NCBI GenBank assembly: GCA_001314705.1
Contig: LJSU01000021.1
Location: 1-64,000, forward strand
Length of the DNA stretch: 64,000 bases
Source: Rhodobacteraceae bacterium HLUCCO07
Lineage (GTDB): Bacteria; Pseudomonadota; Alphaproteobacteria; Rhodobacterales; Rhodobacteraceae
Direction of reading: 5' to 3'
The translations under genes and the position numbers were made by a program. This document shows positions 1 through 8,824 of the stretch, piece after piece (position 1 is the stretch's first letter; every line of letters begins with the position of its first letter). The notes beneath the pieces are model-generated. The model worked only from the letters and a program-made list of their open reading frames with translations, searched no databases and was not told the origin of the DNA.

Positions 1-2
1 AA

Positions 3-101
3 CTGATCGCCCCGATCGCCATGGAAGACGGCCTGCGCTTTGCCATCCGCGAAGGCGGCCGCACCGTCGGCGCAGGCGTCGTCAGCAAGATCATCGAGTA
101 A
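3..101 (+). CDS. tuf: Elongation factor Tu, C-terminal fragment (5' truncated by window edge)
   Basis: Translation [32 protein letters not shown] is the canonical EF-Tu C-terminus; directly upstream of rpsJ. Confidence 0.95.
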   Translation: MIAPIAMEDGLRFAIREGGRTVGAGVVSKIIE

Positions 102-119
102 AACACTCAAGGGTTCGAC

Positions 120-148
120 GAGGAAGGCCGGGTGGTCCGGCCTTCCTC
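120..148 (+). terminator. Perfect 12-bp GC hairpin between tuf and rpsJ, no U-tract
   Basis: GAGGAAGGCCGG-GTGGT-CCGGCCTTCCTC. Confidence 0.5.
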
Positions 149-181
149 CTATCAACTCCAACGCCGCGAAAGGCTCAAAAA

Positions 182-490
182 ATGCAAAGCCAAAACATTC
201 GCATTCGGCTGAAGGCTTTTGACTATCGCGTTCTGGATGCCAGCACGCAAGAGATCGTCAGCACGGCCAAACGGACCGGCGCCCAAGTGCGCGGGCCGAT
301 TCCGTTGCCGAACAAGATTGAGAAATACACGGTTCTTCGGAGCCCTCACGTTAACAAGAAATCCCGCGAACAGTTCGAGATCCGCACCCACAAGCGGCTT
401 CTGGATATCGTTGATCCGACCCCGCAGACCGTGGACGCGCTGATGAAGCTCGACCTTGCGGCCGGGGTGGATGTGCAGATTTCGGTTTAA
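182..490 (+). CDS. rpsJ: 30S ribosomal protein S10
   Basis: [19 protein letters not shown]...; operon position. Confidence 0.98.
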   Translation: MQSQNIRIRLKAFDYRVLDASTQEIVSTAKRTGAQVRGPIPLPNKIEKYTVLRSPHVNKKSREQFEIRTHKRLLDIVDPTPQTVDALMKLDLAAGVDVQISV

Positions 491-504
491 GGGAGGGCAG
501 ATCC

Positions 505-1347
505 ATGTTGCGCTCTGGTGTAATCGCCAAGAAAATGGGTATGACCCGTGTCTTTATGGACGACGGCAAGCAAATCCCTGTCACCGTGCTACAGCTTGAC
601 GGGCTGCAGGTCGTGGCCCAACGCACCGCCGAGAAGGATGGCTATACCGCTGTTCAACTGGGCACCGGAACAGCCAAGGCCAAGCGGACTTCGAAAGCCA
701 TGCGTGGCCATTTCGCGGCCGCCAATGTCGCGCCCAAGCGCCGGCTGGCAGAGTTCCGAGTCGCGCCTGAGAACCTGATCAGCGTGGGCGAGGAAATCAC
801 CGCCGATCATTACTTCGAAGGCCAGTTCGTCGATGTCAGCGGAACCTCGATCGGCAAGGGCTTTGCCGGTGCCATGAAGCGGCACAATTTTGGTGGTTTG
901 CGGGCATCGCATGGCGTGTCGATCAGCCACCGCTCGCACGGCTCGACCGGGCAGTGCCAGGATCCGGGCAAAGTCTTCAAGGGCAAGAAGATGGCCGGGC
1001 ATATGGGCGCTGCGCGTGTGACCACCCAGAACCTGCAGGTCGTCAAGACCGATGCCACGCGCGGGCTGATCATGGTCAAGGGGTCAGTGCCGGGCTCGAA
1101 AGGCGGCTGGGTCACGATCAAGGACGCGGTGAAGAAACCCTTCCCCGAGAACGCCATCCTGCCCGCGGCGCTGAAATCGGCCGCTGAAGAGGCAGCGAAG
1201 GCCGCCGAGGAAGCAGCGGCACAGGCCGAGGCTGAAGCCAAGGCTGCCGAAGAGGCCGCAGCCGCAGAACAAGCCGCACAGGAAGCCGAGGCCCTGAAAC
1301 AGGCCGAGTCGGAAATTGCGGCCGAGAAGAAGGAAGGCGAGGAATGA
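505..1347 (+). CDS. rplC: 50S ribosomal protein L3 with long Ala/Glu-rich C-terminal tail
   Basis: [17 protein letters not shown]...; core L3 followed by about 55 aa AE-rich extension. Confidence 0.98.
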   Translation: MLRSGVIAKKMGMTRVFMDDGKQIPVTVLQLDGLQVVAQRTAEKDGYTAVQLGTGTAKAKRTSKAMRGHFAAANVAPKRRLAEFRVAPENLISVGEEITADHYFEGQFVDVSGTSIGKGFAGAMKRHNFGGLRASHGVSISHRSHGSTGQCQDPGKVFKGKKMAGHMGAARVTTQNLQVVKTDATRGLIMVKGSVPGSKGGWVTIKDAVKKPFPENAILPAALKSAAEEAAKAAEEAAAQAEAEAKAAEEAAAAEQAAQEAEALKQAESEIAAEKKEGEE

Positions 1348-1961
1348 AACTCGACGTGATCAAACTGGACGGCGGCAAGGCCGGGTCGGTCGAGCTGGAC
1401 GAGGGTCTTTTCGGGCTCGAGCCGCGCGCCGACATCCTTCACCGCGTGGTCCGCTGGCAGCGCAACAAGGCGATGGCCGGTACCCACAAGGTCAAGACCC
1501 GGTCGGAGACCAGCTACTCGACAAAGAAGATCTATCGCCAGAAGGGCACCGGCGGCGCGCGCCACGGGGACCGAAACGCGCCGATCTTTCGAAAGGGCGG
1601 CATCTACAAGGGGCCGACGCCCCGCAGCCACGCTCACGACCTGCCCAAGAAGTTCCGCAAGCTGGGGCTTTGCCATGCGCTTTCAGCCAAGTTGAAGGCC
1701 GGTGAACTGGTTGTGATCGACGCGGCCGAGTCCGACGGCAAGACCGGAGCGCTGGCCAAACAGGTGAAGAACCTGGGCTGGAAACGTGCGTTGATCATCG
1801 ACGGTGCCGAAGTGAACGAAGGGTTCGCTCAGGCCGCGCGCAACATCGAGGGTCTCGATGTGCTGCCGTCGATGGGCGCAAATGTCTATGACATCCTCAA
1901 GCGTGACACCTTGGTGCTCACCAAAGCGGGTGTCGAAGCACTGGAGGCTCGCCTGAAATGA
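1344..1961 (+). CDS. rplD: 50S ribosomal protein L4
   Basis: [19 protein letters not shown]...; overlaps rplC stop. Confidence 0.98.
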   Translation: MKLDVIKLDGGKAGSVELDEGLFGLEPRADILHRVVRWQRNKAMAGTHKVKTRSETSYSTKKIYRQKGTGGARHGDRNAPIFRKGGIYKGPTPRSHAHDLPKKFRKLGLCHALSAKLKAGELVVIDAAESDGKTGALAKQVKNLGWKRALIIDGAEVNEGFAQAARNIEGLDVLPSMGANVYDILKRDTLVLTKAGVEALEARLK

Positions 1962-2254
1962 GCGCAACCGCACAACATTACGACGTGATCCGCAAGCCGG
2001 TCATCACGGAAAAAGCAACAATGGCGTCGGAAGCGAATGCCGTTGTCTTCGAGGTGGCGATCGACAGCACCAAACCGCAGATCAAGGAAGCCGTCGAGGC
2101 GCTCTTTGGCGTCAAGGTGAAAGCGGTGAACACGACCATCACCAAGGGGAAGGTCAAGCGCTTCCGCGGTCAGACTGGCCGCAGGAAGGATGTGAAGAAG
2201 GCCTACGTCACCCTTGAAGAGGGCAACACGATCGACGTTACGACGGGATTGTGA
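1958..2254 (+). CDS. rplW: 50S ribosomal protein L23
   Basis: [26 protein letters not shown]...[11 protein letters not shown]. Confidence 0.98.
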   Translation: MSATAQHYDVIRKPVITEKATMASEANAVVFEVAIDSTKPQIKEAVEALFGVKVKAVNTTITKGKVKRFRGQTGRRKDVKKAYVTLEEGNTIDVTTGL

Positions 2255-2300
2255 CCCGCTGCAGGTGGGCTGATTGCCCGCCCCAGGTTGAGAAAACTTG

Positions 2301-2338
2301 AAAGCCCCTGCCGAAATGCAGGGGCTTTTCGTTTTTTC
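2301..2338 (+). terminator. Rho-independent terminator downstream of rplW
   Basis: AAGCCCCTGC-CGAAAT-GCAGGGGCTT followed by TTCGTTTTTT. Confidence 0.85.
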
Positions 2339-2411
2339 GCGCGAGGCTACCCTTGCTTGGGGGTGGAGAATCCTTACCTGAGCCTTACAAAGGCGGGGTA
2401 AAGGCGGATGA

Positions 2412-3200
2412 ATGGTATCTGGAAAGTCAGATGAGTCGCATCGGGAAGGTTCCGTGTTCCCCCTTCATCCAACCCGACGGCGTTCTGAAGGCGTTCTGGA
2501 TCCCGCAGAGCTGAAAGCCTGTCGCGAAAAGGGTATCCCCCTGGCTTTCGATCCGGTCCAGATTGGCTGGATCAGGATGGACTGCGAAGATGACATGAGG
2601 TGGAATGGCCCGCTGTCATGGCGCCTCTCGTCGGCGCGATCCGACGCATATCATTTCCGGAAATGGACAGAACGAGATTCGCCGACGCTTGCGCGGATTC
2701 TGTCCTCGCGCCGCCTTTGGGAATATCTGCCCGAGGATTATGGCGGGCCGATGACGCCGGACACCGCACGGGAGCTGATCGCGCTCAGCAACGGGACGGA
2801 TCACCATGTTGTCAGGGCCGTCGAGTTCAAGGGCAAGGTGATCGGACAGGTCAGGATCGAGTTCCGCAAGACCGAGCGCGAGACGGCCGAGATCAGCTAC
2901 TGGCTGGCGGACAGCGTCTGGGGACAGGGCCATGGCAGCGTCATCGTCGCCCGTTTCAGTGCCGAATGCTTGCATGACCACCCTTCCGTCACCAGGTTGC
3001 TGGCCCGCGTCCATCCCGAGAACCGGGCCTCGGCGCGGGTCCTGACCAAGGCCGGTTACAAGCTCTTCGGCGATGCGACCGACGAGTTGTGGCAGACATT
3101 CGTCCGAGACCGGGCCGAGGCGGGATCGCCAGGGCGACGAACGCCGAATGACCCGAAGCCGGGCCATGGACTGTCGGAGCGGGCAACACGATCGACGTGA
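2412..3200 (+). CDS. GNAT family N-acetyltransferase (RimJ/RimL-like); true start may be internal, e.g. ATG at 2594
   Basis: YHFRKWTERDSPTLARILSSRRLWEYLP...VRAVEFKGKVIGQVRIEF...ARVHPENRASARVLTKAGYKLFGD; GNAT-type motifs. Confidence 0.75.
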   Translation: MVSGKSDESHREGSVFPLHPTRRRSEGVLDPAELKACREKGIPLAFDPVQIGWIRMDCEDDMRWNGPLSWRLSSARSDAYHFRKWTERDSPTLARILSSRRLWEYLPEDYGGPMTPDTARELIALSNGTDHHVVRAVEFKGKVIGQVRIEFRKTERETAEISYWLADSVWGQGHGSVIVARFSAECLHDHPSVTRLLARVHPENRASARVLTKAGYKLFGDATDELWQTFVRDRAEAGSPGRRTPNDPKPGHGLSERATRST

Positions 3201-3214
3201 CCGCCGGTCTTTGA
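3182..3214 (+). pseudogene. Duplicated 3' end of rplW (GNTIDVTAGL*)
   Basis: gggcaacacgatcgacgt (3181-3198) is identical to 2221-2238 in rplW; same reading phase ends in TGA after ...GNTIDVTAGL. Confidence 0.75.
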
Positions 3215-3336
3215 TCGTTCCGGCCTGAGGCCTGGTCTACGAGACTGAGAAAGCCCCTCGCCAGTGATGGCGGGTGGCTTGCATTTTATGCTGGAAAGGG
3301 ACAGAATTTTTATTTATTGACATCTCGGAGATTCCA

Positions 3337-4035
3337 ATGCCGCTCTTTGCCCTTGCTATTCCTGTATTGCACTCATCCGGTGCCTGGATCGCTTACGCGG
3401 GGTCTGGATACCTTGCTGGAACGCTATCAGGCACTTGGGTTGGGGCCTTTGTACTTGGCAACGCGGGGCTGCTGTCAGGATTCGGTCTGATTTCGGCGGC
3501 TGGAATCGCTAGTGCGGCAGGCGTGCTGACGGGATTTGGAACCGCCGCAGCCGCAGGAATTGGATCGGCATTGACGACGATCGGTTTGGGAGGGCTTGCG
3601 AGTTGGCTGGGGATCGCTCCTGCTGTAACTTTCCTCGGTTTAACACCTTTAGGATGGGCCGTTGCGGGCACAGCGGTGGCAGGCGGTGGCCTTCTGGCAT
3701 TGTTGGCGCATCGAATAATGCGCAGGATCAACGAAGAACGCGCAAAAGGCGGTTTGGAGGCGATCACACCTCGTCAGATTATCCGTGAAGTGAAGGAATT
3801 TGAAGAAGAGGCTCTGCGAAAAGTGCTGACAGAGCTTGCCAGCGAAGGGGCACCGGTCGAGTTCGATGATGCTCAGAAAGAAGTGCAAATTGATGGATCA
3901 CGGTATTCTATTGGTCGTGTAAAATACATTGTGAACAAGGACGGTTCCGAGGAATTGGTATTTGTTACGCGATTGGGCCGGGCGAGACGAATTTTTCTGG
4001 TCCGGCCCGCTGGGCCAGTTCCGGAACCTACCTGA
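3337..4035 (+). CDS. Hypothetical Gly/Ala-rich membrane protein with charged cytosolic C-terminal domain
   Basis: ORF with GGAG upstream of ATG 3337; many small-residue GxxxG-like motifs, then RRINEERAKGGLEAITPRQIIREVKEFEEEALRK. Confidence 0.65.
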   Translation: MPLFALAIPVLHSSGAWIAYAGSGYLAGTLSGTWVGAFVLGNAGLLSGFGLISAAGIASAAGVLTGFGTAAAAGIGSALTTIGLGGLASWLGIAPAVTFLGLTPLGWAVAGTAVAGGGLLALLAHRIMRRINEERAKGGLEAITPRQIIREVKEFEEEALRKVLTELASEGAPVEFDDAQKEVQIDGSRYSIGRVKYIVNKDGSEELVFVTRLGRARRIFLVRPAGPVPEPT

Positions 4036-4105
4036 GCCATCCTTATCGGCCCGGCTTTGCGTTGGCAGGGCCTTAACCGTGGATGGGTTGGAATGCTTCG
4101 CCCTG

Positions 4106-4124
4106 CCCCGGACTTGATCCGGGG
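4106..4124. repeat. Palindromic CCCCGGA-CTTGA-TCCGGGG element (alphaproteobacterial REP-like)
   Basis: Perfect 7-bp inverted repeat, followed by related GGTCAGACCCGGGAC sequence. Confidence 0.55.
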
Positions 4125-4184
4125 TCCCTCTGCGCGCCAGGAGGTCCCAGGTCAGACCCGGGACGCACTACGCCAAAACATCCC

Positions 4185-4213
4185 TTGACCCTATGAGCGA
4201 CACCCCCTAAGAA
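4185..4213 (+). promoter_or_regulatory. Candidate sigma70-type promoter upstream of rplB
   Basis: TTGACC-N17-TAAGAA. Confidence 0.35.
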
Positions 4214-4367
4214 GCCCCATCCACGCGGCCTCGGATTCGTTCCGGGGCCGGTGATTTTTGCAGTCGGGGACCTTCGGGGCCCTATACCAAGGGCCACCTT
4301 CGGGGGGCTGTCAACATAGGAGAGCGCCGCAAGGGCCTCTTCGTTTGCTAAACGGAAGACAGAAAGC

Positions 4368-5210
4368 ATGGCACTCAAGTCGTACAAGCCGACGACGCCG
4401 GGCCAGCGCGGGCTGGTGCTGATCGACCGTTCGGAGCTGTGGAAAGGACGTCCTGTCAAATCCCTCACCGAGGGTCTGACCAAGTCGGGCGGCCGTAACA
4501 ACACCGGGCGGATTACCTCGCGGCGACGCGGGGGCGGGGCGAAGCGCCTCTACCGGATCGTCGATTTCAAACGCAACAAGTTCGATGTGGCGGCCACCGT
4601 TGAGCGGATCGAGTACGATCCGAACCGGACCGCCTTCATCGCGTTGATCAAATATGAGGATGGCGAGCAGGCCTATATTCTGGCACCCCAGCGCATGGCG
4701 GTGGGCGACAGGATTTTTGCCGGTGCAAAGGTCGATGTCAAACCTGGCAACGCGATGCCGTTCTCGGGGATGCCGATCGGCACGATCGTTCACAACATCG
4801 AGATGAAGCCTGGCAAGGGTGGCCAGATTGCGCGCGCCGCGGGCACCTATGCCCAGTTTGTTGGACGTGACGGCGGTTATGCGCAGATCCGGCTCAGCTC
4901 GGGCGAACTGCGCCTCGTGCGTCAGGAATGCATGGCCACCGTCGGTGCCGTCAGCAACCCCGACAACAGCAACCAGAATTACGGCAAGGCCGGCCGCATG
5001 CGCCACAAGGGCATCCGCCCAAGCGTGCGCGGCGTGGTCATGAACCCGATCGACCACCCCCATGGTGGTGGCGAGGGCCGCACCTCGGGTGGTCGTCACC
5101 CGGTGTCGCCCTGGGGCAAGCCGACCAAGGGTGCGCGCACCCGCAACAAGAACAAAGCGTCCAGCAAGCTCATCCTGCGCTCGCGGCACGCCAAGAAGAA
5201 GGGACGTTAA
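4368..5210 (+). CDS. rplB: 50S ribosomal protein L2
   Basis: [27 protein letters not shown]...[10 protein letters not shown]. Confidence 0.98.
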   Translation: MALKSYKPTTPGQRGLVLIDRSELWKGRPVKSLTEGLTKSGGRNNTGRITSRRRGGGAKRLYRIVDFKRNKFDVAATVERIEYDPNRTAFIALIKYEDGEQAYILAPQRMAVGDRIFAGAKVDVKPGNAMPFSGMPIGTIVHNIEMKPGKGGQIARAAGTYAQFVGRDGGYAQIRLSSGELRLVRQECMATVGAVSNPDNSNQNYGKAGRMRHKGIRPSVRGVVMNPIDHPHGGGEGRTSGGRHPVSPWGKPTKGARTRNKNKASSKLILRSRHAKKKGR

Positions 5211-5213
5211 CAT

Positions 5214-5492
5214 ATGTCTCGCTCTGTATGGAAAGGCCCCTTTGTCGATGCCTACGTCCTGAAAAAGGCCGAAGCGTCGCGCGAGTCGGGCCGCAACGAA
5301 GTCATCAAGATCTGGTCGCGCCGCTCGACGATCCTGCCCCAGTTCGTGGGCCTCACGTTTGGCGTCTATAACGGCAAGAAACACATCCCGGTCAATGTGA
5401 CCGAAGACATGATCGGCCAGAAGTTCGGTGAATATTCACCGACGCGGACCTACTACGGTCACGCAGCCGACAAAAAAGCGAAGCGGAAGTAA
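5214..5492 (+). CDS. rpsS: 30S ribosomal protein S19
   Basis: [46 protein letters not shown]. Confidence 0.98.
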   Translation: MSRSVWKGPFVDAYVLKKAEASRESGRNEVIKIWSRRSTILPQFVGLTFGVYNGKKHIPVNVTEDMIGQKFGEYSPTRTYYGHAADKKAKRK

Positions 5493-5496
5493 GACC

Positions 5497-5877
5497 ATGG
5501 GCAAGGACAAGAACCCCCGCCGCGTGGCCGAGAACGAAGCAATGGCGAAAACGCGCATGCTTCGCACGAGCCCGCAGAAACTGAACCTGGTGGCCGCGAT
5601 GATCCGTGGCAAGAAGGTCGACAAGGCCCTCACGGACCTGACCTTCTCCAAGAAGCGGATCGCCGAGGACGTGAGAAAATGTCTTCAGTCCGCCATCGCG
5701 AATGCCGAGAACAACCACGGACTTGATGTCGATGAGCTTGTCGTCGCCGAAGCCTGGGTAGGCAAGAACCTCGTGATGAAGCGTGGCCGTCCGCGGGCGC
5801 GTGGCCGGTTCGGCCGGATCATGAAGCCGTTCTCGGAACTCACCATCAAGGTGCGTCAGATTGAGGAGCAAGCCTAA
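5497..5877 (+). CDS. rplV: 50S ribosomal protein L22
   Basis: [44 protein letters not shown] 5497 chosen over longer upstream ORF start. Confidence 0.96.
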   Translation: MGKDKNPRRVAENEAMAKTRMLRTSPQKLNLVAAMIRGKKVDKALTDLTFSKKRIAEDVRKCLQSAIANAENNHGLDVDELVVAEAWVGKNLVMKRGRPRARGRFGRIMKPFSELTIKVRQIEEQA

Positions 5878-6584
5878 TGGGTCAGAAAGTCAATCCGATC
5901 GGCATGCGCCTTCAGGTCAATCGCACCTGGGACAGCCGCTGGTTCGCGAATACCAAGGATTACGGTGATCTTCTGCTCGAAGACATCAGGATGCGCGAAT
6001 TCATCAAGGAAGAGTGCAAGCAGGCCGGTGTGGCCCGTGTGATCATCGAGCGTCCGCACAAGAAGTGCCGGGTTACGATTCACACCGCCCGTCCCGGTGT
6101 GATCATCGGCAAGAAAGGCGCGGATATCGAAACCCTGCGCAAGAAGCTGGCTGCGATGACGGCAAGCGAATTGCACCTCAACATCGTTGAGGTACGAAAG
6201 CCCGAGCTTGATGCGCAACTTGTCGCGGAATCGATCGCACAGCAGCTTGAACGGCGGGTCAGTTTCCGCCGGGCGATGAAGCGTTCCGTGCAAAACGCGA
6301 TGCGGATGGGTGCCCTCGGCATCAGGGTGAACGTCGCAGGGCGCCTTGGCGGCGCCGAGATCGCCCGTACGGAGTGGTACCGCGAAGGTCGCGTCCCGCT
6401 GCACACCTTGCGTGCCGATATTGATTACGCAGCCGCCGAGGGGGCGACGCCCTATGGCATCATCGGGATCAAGGTCTGGATCTTCAAAGGCGAGATCCTC
6501 GAGCATGACCCGCAGGCGCGTGACCGCAAGGCACAGGAAATCCAGGATGGTCCGGCCCCGCGTGGCGCCGGTGGCCGCCGCTAA
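5877..6584 (+). CDS. rpsC: 30S ribosomal protein S3
   Basis: [22 protein letters not shown]...KH-domain [17 protein letters not shown]. Confidence 0.98.
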   Translation: MGQKVNPIGMRLQVNRTWDSRWFANTKDYGDLLLEDIRMREFIKEECKQAGVARVIIERPHKKCRVTIHTARPGVIIGKKGADIETLRKKLAAMTASELHLNIVEVRKPELDAQLVAESIAQQLERRVSFRRAMKRSVQNAMRMGALGIRVNVAGRLGGAEIARTEWYREGRVPLHTLRADIDYAAAEGATPYGIIGIKVWIFKGEILEHDPQARDRKAQEIQDGPAPRGAGGRR

Positions 6585-6596
6585 GGAGTAACCGAG

Positions 6597-7010
6597 ATGC
6601 TTCAACCCAAGCGCACGAAATTCCGCAAGATGTTCAAGGGCCGGATCAAGGGCGACGCCAAGGGCGGTTCGGACCTGAACTTCGGCACATATGGGCTCAA
6701 GGCGACACAGCCCGAGCGCGTCACCGCGCGCCAGATCGAAGCCGCCCGCCGGGCCATGACCCGCCACATGAAGCGCCAGGGACGGGTCTGGATTCGGATC
6801 TTTCCCGACACCCCGGTATCGTCCAAGCCCACAGAGGTACGGATGGGGAAGGGCAAGGGGTCCGTCGATTACTGGGCCTGCAAGGTCAAGCCAGGACGAG
6901 TGATGTTTGAGATCGACGGTGTGGCCGAGGATATCGCCCGCGAAGCCCTGCGACTTGCCGCGATGAAACTGCCGCTCAAGACCCGGTTGGTGATCCGCGA
7001 GGATTGGTAA
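6597..7010 (+). CDS. rplP: 50S ribosomal protein L16
   Basis: [34 protein letters not shown]. Confidence 0.98.
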   Translation: MLQPKRTKFRKMFKGRIKGDAKGGSDLNFGTYGLKATQPERVTARQIEAARRAMTRHMKRQGRVWIRIFPDTPVSSKPTEVRMGKGKGSVDYWACKVKPGRVMFEIDGVAEDIAREALRLAAMKLPLKTRLVIREDW

Positions 7011-7099
7011 GCCGCAATCCGCCTCGGCGAATTGCCAGCAGCGTGGTATGTACAAACTCTCGGATTTTGCGTTGATAGCGCGCCGGCAAATAAAACGGG

Positions 7100-7141
7100 A
7101 CCCCGCACGGATTTTCGTGCGGGGTTTGTTTTTGATTTTTT
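7100..7141 (+). terminator. Strong Rho-independent terminator after rplP
   Basis: ACCCCGCACG-GATTTT-CGTGCGGGGT then TTGTTTTTGATTTTTT. Confidence 0.88.
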
Positions 7142-7164
7142 CAGTCGGGCGCCGCTTTCCGCGA

Positions 7165-7785
7165 TCAAACCCACTTATAGTTGAAGCTTACGCTTACTCG
7201 CTCGTCCTCGGCCATGTTCATCGGCACTTCATGGCGTAGCCAGCTTTCCCAGAGAAGCAGGTCGCCGACTTCGGGGGTGACATAAATGAAGGTCCGCAAT
7301 TCTTTGCGCGCGTCCTTGCGGCGCGGGGGGGAGGCCATCATCCTGGCCGAGCGGGGATCTTCGAGTTTCAGAGCAGACGCGCCGTCGGGCATGGCCACGT
7401 AAGTCGTTCCAGAAATAACCGAATGAGGATGGATATGCGAGGCATGGGTGCCGCCTTCGGGCAGGATGTTGATCCAGATATCCTCGAGTTCAAGCCGTCC
7501 TTCACCCAGATCGAATTCGAGATCGGCGGCGAAGGCTGCGACATGGGCATCGAGTGCCGACTTGAGATCGGCGAAGACCGGAAAGCGCCATGGCAGATCG
7601 CTGAGCGAGGCATAGGAGGTATAGCCGGGATAGGCATTCTCCTCGCACCATTGCTGACCGGCCTCGTCGTCTTCGGCGATGGAATAGCAGGAGCTTTCAA
7701 GTTCGGTTGCGTCGATCGCGGGGCCCAGTTCGGAAAGACGGGCGCGGTAGAGGCGGGTAACGAAAAGGGAATCAATTTGTGCCAT
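7165..7785 (-). CDS. Putative 2OG-Fe(II) oxygenase (TIGR02466-like)
   Basis: HASHIHPHSVISGTTYVAMPDGASALKLEDPR...GDLLLWESWLRHEVPMNMAEDERVSVSFNY; double-stranded beta-helix type motifs. Confidence 0.75.
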   Translation of the reverse strand: MAQIDSLFVTRLYRARLSELGPAIDATELESSCYSIAEDDEAGQQWCEENAYPGYTSYASLSDLPWRFPVFADLKSALDAHVAAFAADLEFDLGEGRLELEDIWINILPEGGTHASHIHPHSVISGTTYVAMPDGASALKLEDPRSARMMASPPRRKDARKELRTFIYVTPEVGDLLLWESWLRHEVPMNMAEDERVSVSFNYKWV

Positions 7786-7901
7786 GGCATATTGGTAACC
7801 TGTCCGGGCAGGCCAGGCGAGTGGGAAGCTGCGGCATGATGGCATATGTTAACCGCTGGGGTTTTCCGGCCCGAGGGTTTAGGTTTATGCAAAGAACATT
7901 A

Positions 7902-7920
7902 TATTAGAAATATTCTAATA
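7902..7920. promoter_or_regulatory. Putative Irr box / iron control element upstream of the bacterioferritin-like gene
   Basis: Perfect palindrome TATTAGAA-ATA-TTCTAATA, matching the TTTAGAA-N3-TTCTAAA type ICE. Confidence 0.75.
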
Positions 7921-7938
7921 AATTGGAGGGAAAGTCCC

Positions 7939-8427
7939 ATGTCTAACGCGACGACCTTGAAGAACCTGAATACCGCCTTGCAAATGGAACTGACGGCTGC
8001 GCATCAGTATCAGCTTCACGCGCATCTGCTCGATGATTGGGGACTCGACAAGCTGGCTGACATGATGCGTGGCGAGTTCGAAGAGGAAAACGGCCACTCG
8101 GACCGGTTTCTCGAACGAATCTTTGCCCTGGGAGGTGAGCCGGAGATGGCCTTTGCGGCGACACCACGCGTTGCGCGCTCGCTCAAGGAAATGTTCAAGG
8201 CCGATCTCAAGGACGAAAACGACGCAATCGCGTTCTATACGCGTGCCTCGAAAGAGGCCTATGAAGCCGACGATCTGGCGACACGCGCCCTGTTCGAAGA
8301 GATTGCGCTTGATGAAGAGGGGCACAAGTCTTGGCTTGAGCTTCAATTGAGCCTGATCGAGCGGATCGGCGAGGAACGCTATACCTCGAAATACGTTACC
8401 GCCGGAGAAACGGAAAGCGACGACTGA
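7939..8427 (+). CDS. bfr: Bacterioferritin-like di-iron protein
   Basis: ELTAAHQYQLHAHLLDDWGLDKLADMM..EEENGHSDRFLERI...DENDAIAFY...DEEGHKSWLELQLSLI; RBS GGAGGG. Confidence 0.85.
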   Translation: MSNATTLKNLNTALQMELTAAHQYQLHAHLLDDWGLDKLADMMRGEFEEENGHSDRFLERIFALGGEPEMAFAATPRVARSLKEMFKADLKDENDAIAFYTRASKEAYEADDLATRALFEEIALDEEGHKSWLELQLSLIERIGEERYTSKYVTAGETESDD

Positions 8428-8450
8428 TTGCCTGTCGAGGTGCTGGAACG

Positions 8451-8478
8451 CCCCGCTGTTGCAATGCGGCGGGGTTTT
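8451..8478 (+). terminator. Terminator-like hairpin after bacterioferritin-like gene
   Basis: CCCCGC...GCGGGG-TTTT. Confidence 0.65.
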
Positions 8479-8603
8479 CCTATGCAAGGGGGTTGCCATA
8501 GGCAAGAAACCCGCCTATACGGCGCACTTCTACCCACGGACTCCATCGGAATCAGGGTGACGCGACGTGCGGCCCTCCGGTGATGTTGAAAAAGGACAAC
8601 GGC

Positions 8604-8810
8604 ATGCTAGCCAAAGATCTGCGTGACAAGACGCCGGATCAGCTCCGCGAAGAGCTGGCCAACCTGAAAAAAGAGAGCTTCAACCTGCGGTTTCAGCAGG
8701 CGACAAACGCGCTGGAAAACACCGCGCGTATGCGTCAGGTCAAGCGCGACACTGCGCGCGTTATGACTATCCTGAACGAAAAGGCCGCCGATGCGGCCAA
8801 GGCCGAGTGA
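8604..8810 (+). CDS. rpmC: 50S ribosomal protein L29
   Basis: [53 protein letters not shown]. Confidence 0.96.
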   Translation: MLAKDLRDKTPDQLREELANLKKESFNLRFQQATNALENTARMRQVKRDTARVMTILNEKAADAAKAE

Positions 8811-8824
8811 GAGGAGCCTGACAA

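Noticed and set aside
5428-5496. Upstream extension of rplV ORF overlapping rpsS
   Set aside because: Overlaps rpsS out of frame; ATG at 5497 fits operon spacing.
5874-7055. 393-aa minus-strand ORF across rpsC-rplP
   Set aside because: Antisense to highly conserved ribosomal genes; no family resemblance.
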